Source of the DNA: Micromonospora parva
GTDB taxonomy: Bacteria > Actinomycetota > Actinomycetes > Mycobacteriales > Micromonosporaceae
Direction: 5' to 3'
Assembly: GCF_000718515.1 (NCBI RefSeq)
Contig: NZ_JNZS01000002.1
Span: 124,001-188,000, forward strand
Length of the DNA: 64,000 nucleotides
This document shows positions 9,393 through 17,822 of this stretch, one piece after another; position 1 is the first letter of the stretch, and each line of letters starts with the position of its first letter. The translations under genes and the position numbers were made by a program. The notes under the pieces were generated by a model. The model did not search any database. It had not been told where the DNA came from and saw only the letters and a list, made by a program, of their open reading frames with translations.

Positions 9393-9562
9393 GACGACGC
9401 CCCACGCCGAGACGACAGACCAGCCCCGGGACGACGGCCCGAGCCCGAGACGACAGACCAGCCCCGAGACGACAGACCAGGCCCGGGACGACAGACCAGC
9501 CCCGGGACGACAGACCAGCCCCGAGACGACAGACCAGGCCCGGGACGACGGACCAGGCCCGG
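9393..9562. repeat. 19-bp tandem repeat array, about nine copies
   Basis: Units of the form GACGACAGACCAGCCCCGA follow one another with a 19-bp period from 9411 to 9562, preceded by one 18-bp copy at 9393. Variation is mostly G/C at position 14 and A/G at the last position. No gene lies in the surrounding interval 9272-9643. Reading frames across it give only repetitive peptides. Confidence 0.9.
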
Positions 9563-9643
9563 ACACCACAGGGCCCGGTCGACAGGCGTCGGCCGGGCCC
9601 CGGGGCGTGGTGGCGGTTGGGCCACCTGGCAGTGCGATGTGCG

Positions 9644-11335
9644 CTACGGGCGCGCGTTCGGCTTGAGCGGGGTCTTCACCGCCGCGTAGGCATCGACGAT
9701 CCCGTAGCCGTAGAAGCCGTTGAAGTTGACCCCGCCGGCGCAGTACGCGTCGTAGGTCTCGTCCCGGCCTTCGTTGCGGTACTGCTGCAGGCGCGGCTCC
9801 GGGCAGGCGTGCTCGGCGGCCGTGCGGTAGAGGTGCTGTTCGACCTGGTCCGGCGACATCCCGAAGCCGGTCCGACCCTGCGCCTTGCCGTGCCGGCTGA
9901 CGATCAGCGCGGCGACGCCGGCGGCGTGCGGGGACGCCATCGAGGTGCCCTGGAGGTACGTGTAGTAGCCGCACTCACCGTTGGCCTTGCACTGCTTGAA
10001 GACCGAGTTTTCGAATCCGGCGACGATGTTGCCGTCGGCGTCGACCGACCCCTCCTCCTGAAGCACGTGCTTCGGGTACGTCGACAGGATCATGTTGGCG
10101 TCGGTACGGAAGGTGTCGGTGCCGAAGCCGTCCCGGAACCAACCGCCCGGCGCGGCGACGGAGATCTGCTCGGTGCCGTAGTTGGAGAAGTCCGACTTCT
10201 TGCCGGACGGGCCAACCGACGACACACCGATCACGTGCGGGCCTTCGGTGGGCAGGTCCCAGCAGCTCTCGTTGTCGATCGGCCGGGGGTACGGGTCAGC
10301 GCCGTAGTCGGGGCTCGTGACGTCGGTACGCGGTGCGCCCAGGTCCTCGTTGTTGTTGCCGAGCGCGCCGACGAGGGTGACGCCCTTGTTGTGCGCGAAG
10401 ATCAGCGCCCGCTTCATCGCCTTGATGATGGCCCGCTGCTCCGCCTGGTCCTCGGGCGAGTCGGCCGGGTTGGCGGTGCAGTTGTAGAGCCACGGGTCGA
10501 CGTAGAACGACATGTTGACCACGTCGATCCCGGACCGGCCGGCGTGGATCAGCGCGTTGACCACCGGGTCGAGGAAGAAGTAGCCGGAGTCCTGGCCGCC
10601 CTTGAGCTCGACCAGCGAGACGTTCGGGGCGACGCCGGAGAGGCCGAAGCCGTTGGCGGCGGCGCCGATGGTGCCGGCCACGTGGGTGCCGTGCCCGCCG
10701 TCGTCGGTGCCGACCGGGTCGAGGCAGCTCGGCACCTCGCAGGGGCCGTCCACATCGGTCAGGTCGGGCGCGAAGTTGCGCGACAGCGACCAGTTGAAGT
10801 TCGGCGCGATGTCCGGGTTGCTGGCGTCGACGCCGGTGTCCAGTACGCCGACGGTCACCCGACGGTCGCCCGGCTCGATCTTGCGGGCCTTGTCGGCCCG
10901 GATCATCTCCAGGCCCCACAGCTTGTCGTCGAGCGGATCGAGCTTGGCGCCCTTCTTGGCACCAGCACCGGCGCGAGCACCGGCACCGGCCAGCAGGTGC
11001 TCCTGCTCGACGCGGTCCAGCTTCGGCTTGCGGCCGATGGCCTTCTGCTCAGCGGCACCGATCAGCGTCGGCGCGGCGGTCGCCCTGGCCGCGAAGTCGG
11101 CCCGGTCGCTGCTGACCTGGAACATGCCGACCTCGTCGGACCGCGACACCACAGTGCCGCCAGCCGCCTTGATAGCGGCGATGGCGGTGTCGGCGGCGAC
11201 GCCATCCTCGGCGACGACGGTGAAGGCGCGGGAGTCGCTCGGCGCGGCGTTGGCCGGCACACCCAACCCCGTAGCCGTAAGTGCCAGTACTGCCGCTGTC
11301 GCGACCGTACGGGCGGTGAAGCGCTTGCTCACCAC
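9644..11335 (-). CDS. Secreted S8-family subtilisin-like serine protease
   Basis: A 563-aa exported protease. It starts with a signal peptide (KRFTARTVATAAVLALTATG, cleavage near ANA-AP). A prodomain-like region of ~100 residues follows, including the inhibitor-I9-like TVVSRSDEVGMFQVSSD, and then the peptidase domain. The catalytic triad is visible: Asp166 in VGVLDTGVD, His215 in GGHGTHVAGT and Ser465 in GTSMASPHAAG. The oxyanion Asn is in GALGNNNED. GTG 11335 has AGAGGA upstream; GTG 11332 is an equally good start. No C-terminal anchor is present, so the product is released. Substrate is unknown. Confidence 0.95.
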   Translation of the reverse strand: MVSKRFTARTVATAAVLALTATGLGVPANAAPSDSRAFTVVAEDGVAADTAIAAIKAAGGTVVSRSDEVGMFQVSSDRADFAARATAAPTLIGAAEQKAIGRKPKLDRVEQEHLLAGAGARAGAGAKKGAKLDPLDDKLWGLEMIRADKARKIEPGDRRVTVGVLDTGVDASNPDIAPNFNWSLSRNFAPDLTDVDGPCEVPSCLDPVGTDDGGHGTHVAGTIGAAANGFGLSGVAPNVSLVELKGGQDSGYFFLDPVVNALIHAGRSGIDVVNMSFYVDPWLYNCTANPADSPEDQAEQRAIIKAMKRALIFAHNKGVTLVGALGNNNEDLGAPRTDVTSPDYGADPYPRPIDNESCWDLPTEGPHVIGVSSVGPSGKKSDFSNYGTEQISVAAPGGWFRDGFGTDTFRTDANMILSTYPKHVLQEEGSVDADGNIVAGFENSVFKQCKANGECGYYTYLQGTSMASPHAAGVAALIVSRHGKAQGRTGFGMSPDQVEQHLYRTAAEHACPEPRLQQYRNEGRDETYDAYCAGGVNFNGFYGYGIVDAYAAVKTPLKPNARP

Positions 11336-11430
11336 ATCGGATCCTCTCGTTGAGGGACGTGGCAGCCATCACACAACACCGGGTCGGATTACGCCAGCTG
11401 AACGCCCGTTATGGTCGTGAATTTCTCCGC

Positions 11431-12186
11431 CTACGCACGCCCACCAAGAGCATCGACACCGGCCACGCCGACACGCGCAGCCGGGACAGTGTCGGCGCTG
11501 TCCGACTCGACGGCCAGGCCTGCGAGTGCGGCCGGCAGGTCGGCGATCGTCGACACCTCGGCGTCCGGCGGTCCACCGGGTGGGCGGGGCAGACCAAGCC
11601 GGTTCAGCCACACCGATCGCAGGCCGAACCGCCGGGGCCCCACCACGTCGTGCTCCCAGGAGTCACCGACGTACACGATCTGCCCGGCGGGCACACCGGC
11701 CGCCGCGACCACCGCTGCGTAGAACTCCGGGGCCGGCTTCTTGGGCAGGCCGTTCTCGTGCGCGTACAGCTCGAAGGCGAACTCGCCGGTGAGCCCACAT
11801 CGTTCGGCGCGGCTGTTGCCGTTGGTGGCGAAGCCCAGTGTGTAGCGGCGGCGCAGCGTGGCCAGCGCCGGTGTCACGTCCGGGAACGGTCGGGTGAGGG
11901 CGAACCGGCGGGCGAAGAAGAGATCCGCGAACTCGTCCAGGTGGTCGGCCAGCGCGGCGCGGGTCAGCGACCGGGCCAGCGCGGCACGCCGGATCTCCAT
12001 CACCGGGGCGGCCGTCAGCTCGCCGAAGACCGCACCCCAGTCGGACTCCAGTTCGGCGAGCGTCACGCCGGCCGCCGCCGGGGTGCGCCGCCGCATCTCG
12101 TCGAGGACGGCCACCAGCCCGCCGGTCACGGCGGGGCGCAAATCCAGCAGCGTCTCGTCAGCGTCGAACACCACAGTCGTCAGCAC
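11431..12186 (-). CDS. HAD-superfamily hydrolase
   Basis: A 251-aa haloacid dehalogenase-like phosphatase. Motif I is FDADETLLD with the nucleophile Asp, motif II is FATNGN, motif III is the Lys in LPKKPAPEFY, and motif IV is YVGDSWEHDVVGP. The helical cap between motifs I and II (type C1) contains ELESDWGAVFGELTAAP. The translation start is GTG 12186. It is followed by the subtilase on the same strand and preceded by the EamA exporter 12 bp upstream, so it may be cotranscribed with the exporter. Substrate is not predictable. Confidence 0.9.
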   Translation of the reverse strand: MLTTVVFDADETLLDLRPAVTGGLVAVLDEMRRRTPAAAGVTLAELESDWGAVFGELTAAPVMEIRRAALARSLTRAALADHLDEFADLFFARRFALTRPFPDVTPALATLRRRYTLGFATNGNSRAERCGLTGEFAFELYAHENGLPKKPAPEFYAAVVAAAGVPAGQIVYVGDSWEHDVVGPRRFGLRSVWLNRLGLPRPPGGPPDAEVSTIADLPAALAGLAVESDSADTVPAARVGVAGVDALGGRA

Positions 12187-12198
12187 GACGCCACTCTC

Positions 12199-13167
12199 TC
12201 ACCGACCGTCGAGCGCCAGCTCGGGTTCGCTCGTGACCGGTGCGGGTGCGGCAGTCGGGGGCGACCGCAGCTCGTCGAGGCGGACCAGGGCGACGCCGGC
12301 GACGATCAGCGCACCGCCGAACAGCTGCCACCCCGTGGGCAGCTCGTTCAGGAAGAGCCAGGCGATCAGCACCGCGAAGAGCACCTCGGTCAGCCCGACG
12401 AACGACGACAGTCGCGGGCCGAGGATCCGGGTGCCGGCGATGCCGGCGAGGTACGCGATGACGGCGGCGACCAGCGAGAGCCCGGCGATCGGCACCAACC
12501 AGCTGGTGGCTTGCCCGGCGAAGGTGACCTCGCCGAAGGTGGCGTGCAGCGGCAGCAGGCCGGTCAGCCCGATGAGGAGCAGCACGGCGGCGCCGACGGC
12601 CATTCCTCCGCTGGCCATGGCGACCGAGGGCAGTCGGGGGTCGACCCGGCCGGCGAGCACGAAGTAGCCCGCCAGGCCGAATGCCGCGCCGAGGCCCCAG
12701 AGCACGCCCACCGGGTGGAAGTCCGCGGTGCCGGCGAGGTCGAGCACGAATGCCAGCCCGGCCAGGGCGGCCATCGACCCGGCGATGGTGAGCCGGCGGG
12801 GTGGCTGCCCGTGTCGCAGCCACATCCAGACCACCACGAGGATGATGCCGAGGTATTCCAGCAGCAGCGCGACACCGACCGGGAGGTACCGCACGGCGTT
12901 GAAGAAGCACACCTGGGCCAGTGCCACCCCGAGGAGCCCGAACAACCCGATGGCCGCGGCGTTGCTCCGTAGCACGTGCCACCTGCCGCGCAGCGACAGC
13001 AGGGCGGGGATCGCCAGCACCAGGGCGGCCACGCCGACCCGGGCGATCACCGCGGACTCGGCTGACCAGCCGGCCTCGATGAGCGACCGCGCGAAGGTGC
13101 CGGAGGTGGCGAAGGTGACAGCGGAGAGCAGCGCCAACCCGACGCCGGCAGCAGGTCGTGAGTGCAT
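12199..13167 (-). CDS. EamA/DMT-superfamily transporter
   Basis: A 322-aa inner-membrane protein with about ten transmembrane helices arranged as two EamA repeats. The first is GVGLALLSAVTFATSGTFAR onward; the second begins around VGVLWGLGAAFGLAGYFVLA and ends in ELPTGWQLFGGALIVAGV. GAGGAGC precedes ATG 13167. It is divergent from the CGNR regulator gene, and their 86-bp intergenic region contains an inverted repeat. This pairing of a DMT exporter with a CGNR zinc-finger protein suggests regulator and target. The exported metabolite is unknown. Confidence 0.92.
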   Translation of the reverse strand: MHSRPAAGVGLALLSAVTFATSGTFARSLIEAGWSAESAVIARVGVAALVLAIPALLSLRGRWHVLRSNAAAIGLFGLLGVALAQVCFFNAVRYLPVGVALLLEYLGIILVVVWMWLRHGQPPRRLTIAGSMAALAGLAFVLDLAGTADFHPVGVLWGLGAAFGLAGYFVLAGRVDPRLPSVAMASGGMAVGAAVLLLIGLTGLLPLHATFGEVTFAGQATSWLVPIAGLSLVAAVIAYLAGIAGTRILGPRLSSFVGLTEVLFAVLIAWLFLNELPTGWQLFGGALIVAGVALVRLDELRSPPTAAPAPVTSEPELALDGR

Positions 13168-13193
13168 GTCGCGCTCCTCGCAATCGGCGTGGT

Positions 13194-13224
13194 GTCATGA
13201 GCAAACTATCCTTGTGCTGATGAC
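13194..13224. promoter_or_regulatory. Inverted-repeat operator between the EamA and CGNR genes
   Basis: GTCATGAGCA (13194-13203) and TGCTGATGAC (13215-13224) are complementary at nine of ten positions across an 11-nt spacer. A third half-site, GCTCATGACACC at 13263-13274, is the exact complement of 13191-13202 and lies in the first codons of the CGNR gene. Confidence 0.55.
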
Positions 13225-13253
13225 GCTAAGCGGAAGCCGTGACAGGAGTCAAG

Positions 13254-13799
13254 ATGCTATTCGCTCATGACACCGAGTGTTCGTTGATCGCCGCCGCGGC
13301 GCTGGTCAACACCGCAGGTCGAGACGGTGAGTTGCTGCCGGACGTCGCGGCCCTGGACGCGTTCTTCGTCCGCTACTCCTACAGCGGCCGGCACGAACGC
13401 ACCGACGCCGAGTTGCGGGCCGTCCGGGATCTGCGGCCCCAACTGCGCCGCATCTGGCACGCCGAGCCAGCCGAGATCGTCGCGGTGGTCAACGGCCTGC
13501 TGTTGGAACACAAGGCGCTACCGCAGCTCATCGAGCACGACGACGAGCCGTACCACCTGCACGCGGTGCCCCGCGACGCGCCGCTGGCCACCCGGATCGC
13601 GGTGGAGGCCGCCATGGCGATGGCCGACCTGGTCCGTAGCGGCGAGCTGAGCCGGCTGCGGATCTGCGAGTACCCGGACTGCGACAACGTGGTCGTCGAC
13701 CTGTCCCGCAACCGGTCCCGGCGGTTCTGCGAGGCCGGCTGCGGCAACCGCGCCGCGGTGACCGCCTACCGAGCCCGACGGGCCGCCGGCCGTTCCTGA
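13254..13799 (+). CDS. CGNR zinc-finger protein (ABATE domain), probable regulator
   Basis: A 181-aa protein. The N-terminal ABATE domain (ECSLIAAAALVNTAGRDGEL onward) binds unknown stress-related ligands. The C-terminal zinc finger has the order CEYPDCDNVV, SRNRSRRFC, CGNRAAVTAYRARR, with four Cys available to hold zinc. ATG 13254 was chosen because AGGAG lies six bases upstream; an in-frame GTG at 13239 has no such site. It is divergent from the EamA exporter. Its 3' end overlaps the convergent GNAT gene by 34 bp. Confidence 0.9.
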   Translation: MLFAHDTECSLIAAAALVNTAGRDGELLPDVAALDAFFVRYSYSGRHERTDAELRAVRDLRPQLRRIWHAEPAEIVAVVNGLLLEHKALPQLIEHDDEPYHLHAVPRDAPLATRIAVEAAMAMADLVRSGELSRLRICEYPDCDNVVVDLSRNRSRRFCEAGCGNRAAVTAYRARRAAGRS

Positions 13800-14377
13800 C
13801 CGGCTGTCGCCCATTCCTCGGCCCGCACCTCGTACTCCACCTCGCCCTGCTCGGTGCCCGGAATCGGGTCGTCCCACTGGAGGTGGAAGGTCCGCACGTA
13901 GTGCAGCCCGGCCTTCACCATCACCCGCCGGGAGCGTTCGTTGACAGTCATCGTCTCGGCCCAGACCCGACGCACCCCGACAGTGTCGAAGGCGTGCCGC
14001 ACCAGCGCCCGCGACCCTTCGGTGGCCAGCCCTCGCCCCCACGTCGCGCGGCGCAACCGGTAGCCCAACTCGGCCTCGGTGCCGTCCTCCGACGGGTCCA
14101 ACGCGAACCAACCGAGAAACTCCCCGGACTCCCGATCGTGCGCCGCCCACCGACCCAGCCCAGGATGCCTGTCGTACTGGGCCAGCAACCTCGGCAACTG
14201 CTCGTCCCGCACGGTGGCCAGCGGAGTCGCGACGCCACCGGTGAGGAACCGCATCACCTCGGGGTCGCTGTCCAACTCGACCAGCAGGCCCACGTCATCC
14301 ATGGTCAGCCGCCGCAACCGCAGCCGCTCGGTCCCCACCGGCGCGGCCACCTGATCGTCACCCATGGCCCGGATCAT
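13766..14377 (-). CDS. GNAT-family N-acetyltransferase (RimJ/RimL-like)
   Basis: A 203-aa acetyl-CoA-dependent acyltransferase. It begins with the RimJ/RimL pattern TERLRLRRLTMDDVGLLVEL, includes the acetyl-CoA pyrophosphate-binding loop region RRATWGRGLATEGSRALVRH, and continues with VWAETMTVNERSRRVMVKAGL, typical of the subfamily. ATG 14365 is an alternative start. Its 3' end overlaps the CGNR gene end on the other strand. The acceptor is unknown. Confidence 0.88.
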   Translation of the reverse strand: MIRAMGDDQVAAPVGTERLRLRRLTMDDVGLLVELDSDPEVMRFLTGGVATPLATVRDEQLPRLLAQYDRHPGLGRWAAHDRESGEFLGWFALDPSEDGTEAELGYRLRRATWGRGLATEGSRALVRHAFDTVGVRRVWAETMTVNERSRRVMVKAGLHYVRTFHLQWDDPIPGTEQGEVEYEVRAEEWATAGQERPAARRAR

Positions 14378-14466
14378 CCCGCCACCCTGTGGACACCGTC
14401 GAGCCGTTTACCCGGCCACCCCAGGTCCGCGCCCCCTCGCCCGCCGTCGCGGGCGAGCCGGTCGCG

Positions 14467-14649
14467 TCAGCGCGGGGGCGCGGCCACGAAGAGCCGCCAG
14501 GAGTACGCGTCGACAACGAGCACGGGTCCGCCCGAGTCCTTACTGTCCCGCACCCCGACCACGTCCCCCAGATTCGTAGCCACCTCGACGCACTGGTCGT
14601 TGGAACCACTCCGGCTGCTCTTACGCCACCGAGCCCGGCTCAACTCCAC
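14467..14649 (-). CDS. DUF397 domain protein
   Basis: A 60-aa protein matching DUF397: RWRKSSRSGSNDQCVEVATN, then GVRDSKDSGGPVLVV and WRLFVAAPPR. Its GTG start overlaps the end of the upstream XRE/DUF5753 gene by ten bases, so the two are translated from one message. DUF397 proteins accompany DUF5753 regulators throughout Streptomyces and Micromonospora and are thought to act as their partners; known pairs affect differentiation and antibiotic production. This is one of two DUF397 genes in the window. Confidence 0.88.
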   Translation of the reverse strand: MELSRARWRKSSRSGSNDQCVEVATNLGDVVGVRDSKDSGGPVLVVDAYSWRLFVAAPPR

Positions 14650-15452
14650 GACTCCGCCACTTCCCTCAGCAACTCGATCGACTCCTGCGGTGGCAACGCC
14701 TGCCCGAGGGTAGCTTCCCAGGTCCGTTGTAGACGCAACAGATCCGCAGGCCGGTCGAGTTCTTGGCCGCCGATCTGGCCGCCGAGATAGGCAAGATCGC
14801 TGTGGTCGGCCACGGTCGCGAGGATGAATGGCCCGTTCAGACCGGGATACTCCTCGGCCGAGCGGGGCACCACATGGAGTTGAACCCGTGGATGTTCGGT
14901 CGACAAGCGCGCCAGGTGCAGAGCTTGCTCGCACATCACCTTCCGACCGCCGACCCGTCGCCTCAGCACCGACTCGTCAAGCACCGCGACCACATGCGGC
15001 GGGCGATCCCCGTAGAGGACCCGCTGGCTGTCCATCCGGTCCGCCAGCCGACGCTCGACCTCGTCGGCGTCGAGCAGTCGGTCCGACTCGAAGATGGCGC
15101 GTGCATAGCCTTCGGTTTGCAGCAGCCCGGGGACGTGCAGCGGGTCGAACCATCGCAGGGCTCGCGCCTGCGCAAGGATCGCCTGCCAGCCCCGCAGCCA
15201 GGGCTGCGCCCGGTCCAGGCTCACCAGCTCGGTGGACATGCGGCCGAACAGGCCGCCGGTCTCCAGTGCCCGGTCGACGAGTTCCAGGTACTTGGCGGTG
15301 GGCACCTGCTGACCCAACTCGACGGCGCTGACCATCGACGCCGAGTAGTTGACCGCCTTCGCCAGCTCATCCTGACTCCAGCCGCGCCGCACCCGCGCCC
15401 GGCGCAGCTCCGCGACCAGGAACGCCGCCGCCGTCATCTGTCCATCGGCCAT
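14640..15452 (-). CDS. XRE-family regulator with DUF5753 domain
   Basis: A 270-aa regulator. The helix-turn-helix spans roughly residues 12-65 (ELRRARVRRGWSQDELAKAV, then NYSASMVSAVELGQQVP). The DUF5753 domain covers ~90-265 with PWLRGWQAI, FDPLHVPGLLQTEGYARAIF and RRLADRMDSQRVL. The start was placed at ATG 15452, just before the HTH; the much longer upstream frame crosses the inverted-repeat element and GC repeats and is not coding. It overlaps the DUF397 gene. The target is not identifiable. Confidence 0.92.
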   Translation of the reverse strand: MADGQMTAAAFLVAELRRARVRRGWSQDELAKAVNYSASMVSAVELGQQVPTAKYLELVDRALETGGLFGRMSTELVSLDRAQPWLRGWQAILAQARALRWFDPLHVPGLLQTEGYARAIFESDRLLDADEVERRLADRMDSQRVLYGDRPPHVVAVLDESVLRRRVGGRKVMCEQALHLARLSTEHPRVQLHVVPRSAEEYPGLNGPFILATVADHSDLAYLGGQIGGQELDRPADLLRLQRTWEATLGQALPPQESIELLREVAESWS

Positions 15453-15688
15453 ACCCAGCCACTCTCCAACCCGCCGACGATCAACTCCAGCCGACCAACA
15501 GAGCCGGCGCGGCCCGGGAACAGGGCAGCTACGACAGGCGGGCCGAACCCTTCCGACCGTAGTCGTCCGATCACCAGACTGTGAAGCGCGGCACCGCTCC
15601 CCGTCCCCCGGGCCCGGCGGCGCCGCACGGGACCGCCCGCTCCCCCGTGCCGGGCGGTCCCACCCCCACCCAAGACGACCAACCGCCC

Positions 15689-15764
15689 AAGATCGTGCTC
15701 GATCCTGGAAGTAGTGGGGTCCCAACGTGCGGAAACCACTACATCCAGGATCAAGCACGATCTT
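15689..15764. repeat. Dispersed inverted-repeat element, copy 1
   Basis: Two 29-nt arms (15689-15717 and 15736-15764) are complementary at 27 of 29 positions around an 18-nt centre. The left arm begins AAGATCGTGCTC and ends AAGTAGTGG, and it is identical over all 29 nt to 51697-51725 in copy 2. It lies upstream of the XRE gene in a gene-free interval (15453-16065) and encodes no transposase. Confidence 0.85.
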
Positions 15765-15862
15765 CACGCGCCGCCGCCCTCGGGAGCGCCGGGGGCGCGG
15801 GCGCAGGCGGCCCGCGAGCCCGGCGCACCGAGCGAGCAGCGAGCAGCGAGCCTGGGACGGAG

Positions 15863-15990
15863 CGCGGGCACGGGACGCGGGCACGGGACGCGGGCGCGGG
15901 ACGCGGGCGCGGGACGCGGGCGCGGGCGCGGGGCGAAGCGCGGGCGCGGGCGCGGGGCGCGGGGCGCGGGCGCGGGGCACGGGGTGCGGA
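15863..15990. repeat. GC-only simple repeat
   Basis: A run built from GGGACGCGGGCGC-like units of 12-13 nt, degenerating into GCGGGGC repeats. It is strongly G-skewed on the plus strand. No plausible coding function is seen. Confidence 0.7.
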
Positions 15991-16065
15991 GGCCAGCGCG
16001 AGGGCGGGGGCGCCGGGTCGGGGGGTGATGCCACAAACGAGTCAGCTCGAAAGGACCGCAACACC

Positions 16066-16356
16066 ATGCCCCGGACCAACCCGGACGACCGCGCGACCAC
16101 GCCCCGACGACCGCACCTGCCGCTGCGCCCGCTCTGGCTCTGCCGGGTCTGCGCCGCGCCCTGGCCGTGCGCGGTCGCCCGGCTCACCCTCCGCCGGGAG
16201 TACGCGCACGACTGCGTCGGGTTGAGCGTCTACCTGTGCGCGGTCCTGCACGAGGCGGTCGCCGACCTGTACCGGCTCAACCCGCACGATGGGCCGGACC
16301 CCGCGGCGCTCTTCACCCGCTTCGTCGGCTGGGCGAGGCCACAAAACCTGCGCTGA
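16066..16356 (+). CDS. Small Cys-containing hypothetical protein linked to DUF5753/DUF397 loci
   Basis: A 96-aa protein with a basic Pro/Arg-rich N-terminus and a core PLRPLWLCRVCAAPWPCAVA, in which CxxC and a later Cys could bind a metal. A helical segment follows (YLCAVLHEAVADLYRLNP). ATG 16066 has GAAAGGA about 11 bases upstream. It is divergent from the XRE/DUF397 pair, next to which such short proteins are commonly found. No enzymatic domain is recognisable. Confidence 0.65.
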   Translation: MPRTNPDDRATTPRRPHLPLRPLWLCRVCAAPWPCAVARLTLRREYAHDCVGLSVYLCAVLHEAVADLYRLNPHDGPDPAALFTRFVGWARPQNLR

Positions 16357-16377
16357 GCGGGCCGGCTCAGGGGTGGG

Positions 16378-17787
16378 TCAGGGGTGGGTCATCCGAAGCA
16401 GGTCCAACGTCTCGTCGAGCTGGGTGACGGTGAGCTTGCCGGAGTCGACGTGCCCCCGGGAGATCACCACCTCGCGGATCGAGATCTGCTTCGCCAACGC
16501 CTCCTTGGCGATCGACGCGGCCTCGTCGTACCCCAGGTAGCGGTTGAGCGGGGTCACGATCGACGGTGAGCCCTCGGCGTACGCCAGGCAGACCTCGGCG
16601 TCCGCGACCAGGCCGGCCACCAACCGGTCGGCGAAGAGCCGGCTCACCGCGGAGAGCAGCCGGATCGACTCCAACAGGTTGCGGCCCATCACCGGGAGCA
16701 TCACGTTCAGCTCGAAGTCGCCCTGCGAACCGGCGAACCCGACCGTCGCGTCGTTGCCGATCACCTGGGCGCAGACCTGCCGCATCGCCTCGGCGACCAC
16801 CGGGTTGACCTTGCCCGGCATGATCGACGAACCGGGCTGGAGGTCGGGGATGCGCAGCTCACGCAGACCGGCGCGAGGGCCGGAACCCATCCAGCGGATG
16901 TCGTTGGCGATCTTGTAGAGGCCCACGGCGATGGTCCGCAGTTGCCCCGAGGTCTCCACCAGCGCGTCGCGCGCGCCCTGCGCCTCGAAGTGGTTACGCG
17001 CCTCGGACAGCGGCAACCCGGTCGACTCACGCAGTTTGTCGATCACGGCGGCGGCGAAGCCGAGCGGGGTGTTGATTCCGGTGCCCACGGCGGTGCCACC
17101 CAGCGGCAGCTCGGCGAGCCGGGGCAGGGCGCCCTCCAGCCGTTCCATTCCGTAGCGGACCTGAGCGGCATACCCGCCGAACTCCTGGCCGAGGGTCACC
17201 GGCGTGGCGTCCATCAGGTGCGTACGCCCCGCCTTGACCACCGTCTCGAACTCCGCCGCCTTGGTTTCCAAGGTGGCCGCCAGATGCCCCAGCGACGGCA
17301 GCAGGTCCTCCACGATGAACTGGGTGGCCGCCAGGTGGATGGAGGACGGGAAGACGTCGTTGCTCGACTGGGAGGCGTTGACGTGGTCGTTCGGGTGCAC
17401 CGGCGAGCCCAGCTCACGACTCGCCAGGGTGGCGATCACCTCGTTGGTGTTCATGTTCGATGACGTGCCCGAGCCGGTCTGGAACACGTCCACCGGGAAC
17501 TGGTCGTCGTAACCACCGTCGGCCACGTGCGCGGCGGCGGCGGCGATGGCGGCGGCCACGTTGGCGTCGATCACACCCAGCTCGCCGTTGACCTCGGCCG
17601 CCGCGCCCTTGATCTGGGCGAGGGCCTTGATCTGGGCCGGCTCGATTCCCCGGCCGGAGATCGGGAAGTTTTGCACCGCCCGCTGGGTCTGCGCACGCCA
17701 CAGTGCCTCGGCGGGCACCTCCACCTCGCCCATCGAGTCACGTTCGATGCGGTAACCGGTCGCCTCTGGAGTCGTCACGCGTACCAT
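16378..17787 (-). CDS. fumC: Class II fumarate hydratase
   Basis: A 469-aa oxygen-stable fumarase of the aspartase/fumarase superfamily that interconverts fumarate and L-malate. It has the superfamily signature [12 protein letters not shown], the substrate-site stretch [16 protein letters not shown], the H-loop [17 protein letters not shown] and [22 protein letters not shown] 17787 is used. GTG 17778, with AGGA eight bases upstream, is an alternative that removes three residues. It follows the SARP gene by 36 bp on the same strand and may be cotranscribed with it. Aspartase is less likely because the TxxxAxxx region is fumarase-like. Confidence 0.95.
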   Translation of the reverse strand: MVRVTTPEATGYRIERDSMGEVEVPAEALWRAQTQRAVQNFPISGRGIEPAQIKALAQIKGAAAEVNGELGVIDANVAAAIAAAAAHVADGGYDDQFPVDVFQTGSGTSSNMNTNEVIATLASRELGSPVHPNDHVNASQSSNDVFPSSIHLAATQFIVEDLLPSLGHLAATLETKAAEFETVVKAGRTHLMDATPVTLGQEFGGYAAQVRYGMERLEGALPRLAELPLGGTAVGTGINTPLGFAAAVIDKLRESTGLPLSEARNHFEAQGARDALVETSGQLRTIAVGLYKIANDIRWMGSGPRAGLRELRIPDLQPGSSIMPGKVNPVVAEAMRQVCAQVIGNDATVGFAGSQGDFELNVMLPVMGRNLLESIRLLSAVSRLFADRLVAGLVADAEVCLAYAEGSPSIVTPLNRYLGYDEAASIAKEALAKQISIREVVISRGHVDSGKLTVTQLDETLDLLRMTHP

Positions 17788-17822
17788 CCTGCCGCGCCCG
17801 TGGCCGACTCGCAGATGATCCG

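Noticed and set aside
9393..9562. CRISPR-like array
   Set aside because: The 19-bp units are directly adjacent with no unique spacers.
9237..9974. Minus-strand 245-aa ORF with repeated SRAWSVVSGLVC-like peptides
   Set aside because: It is produced by reading through the 19-bp array (length not a multiple of three) into the subtilase gene in another frame.
12158..13204. 348-aa Arg-rich minus-strand ORF over the EamA gene
   Set aside because: Its Arg/Ala/Gly composition without any domain marks it as a shadow frame of the EamA transporter.
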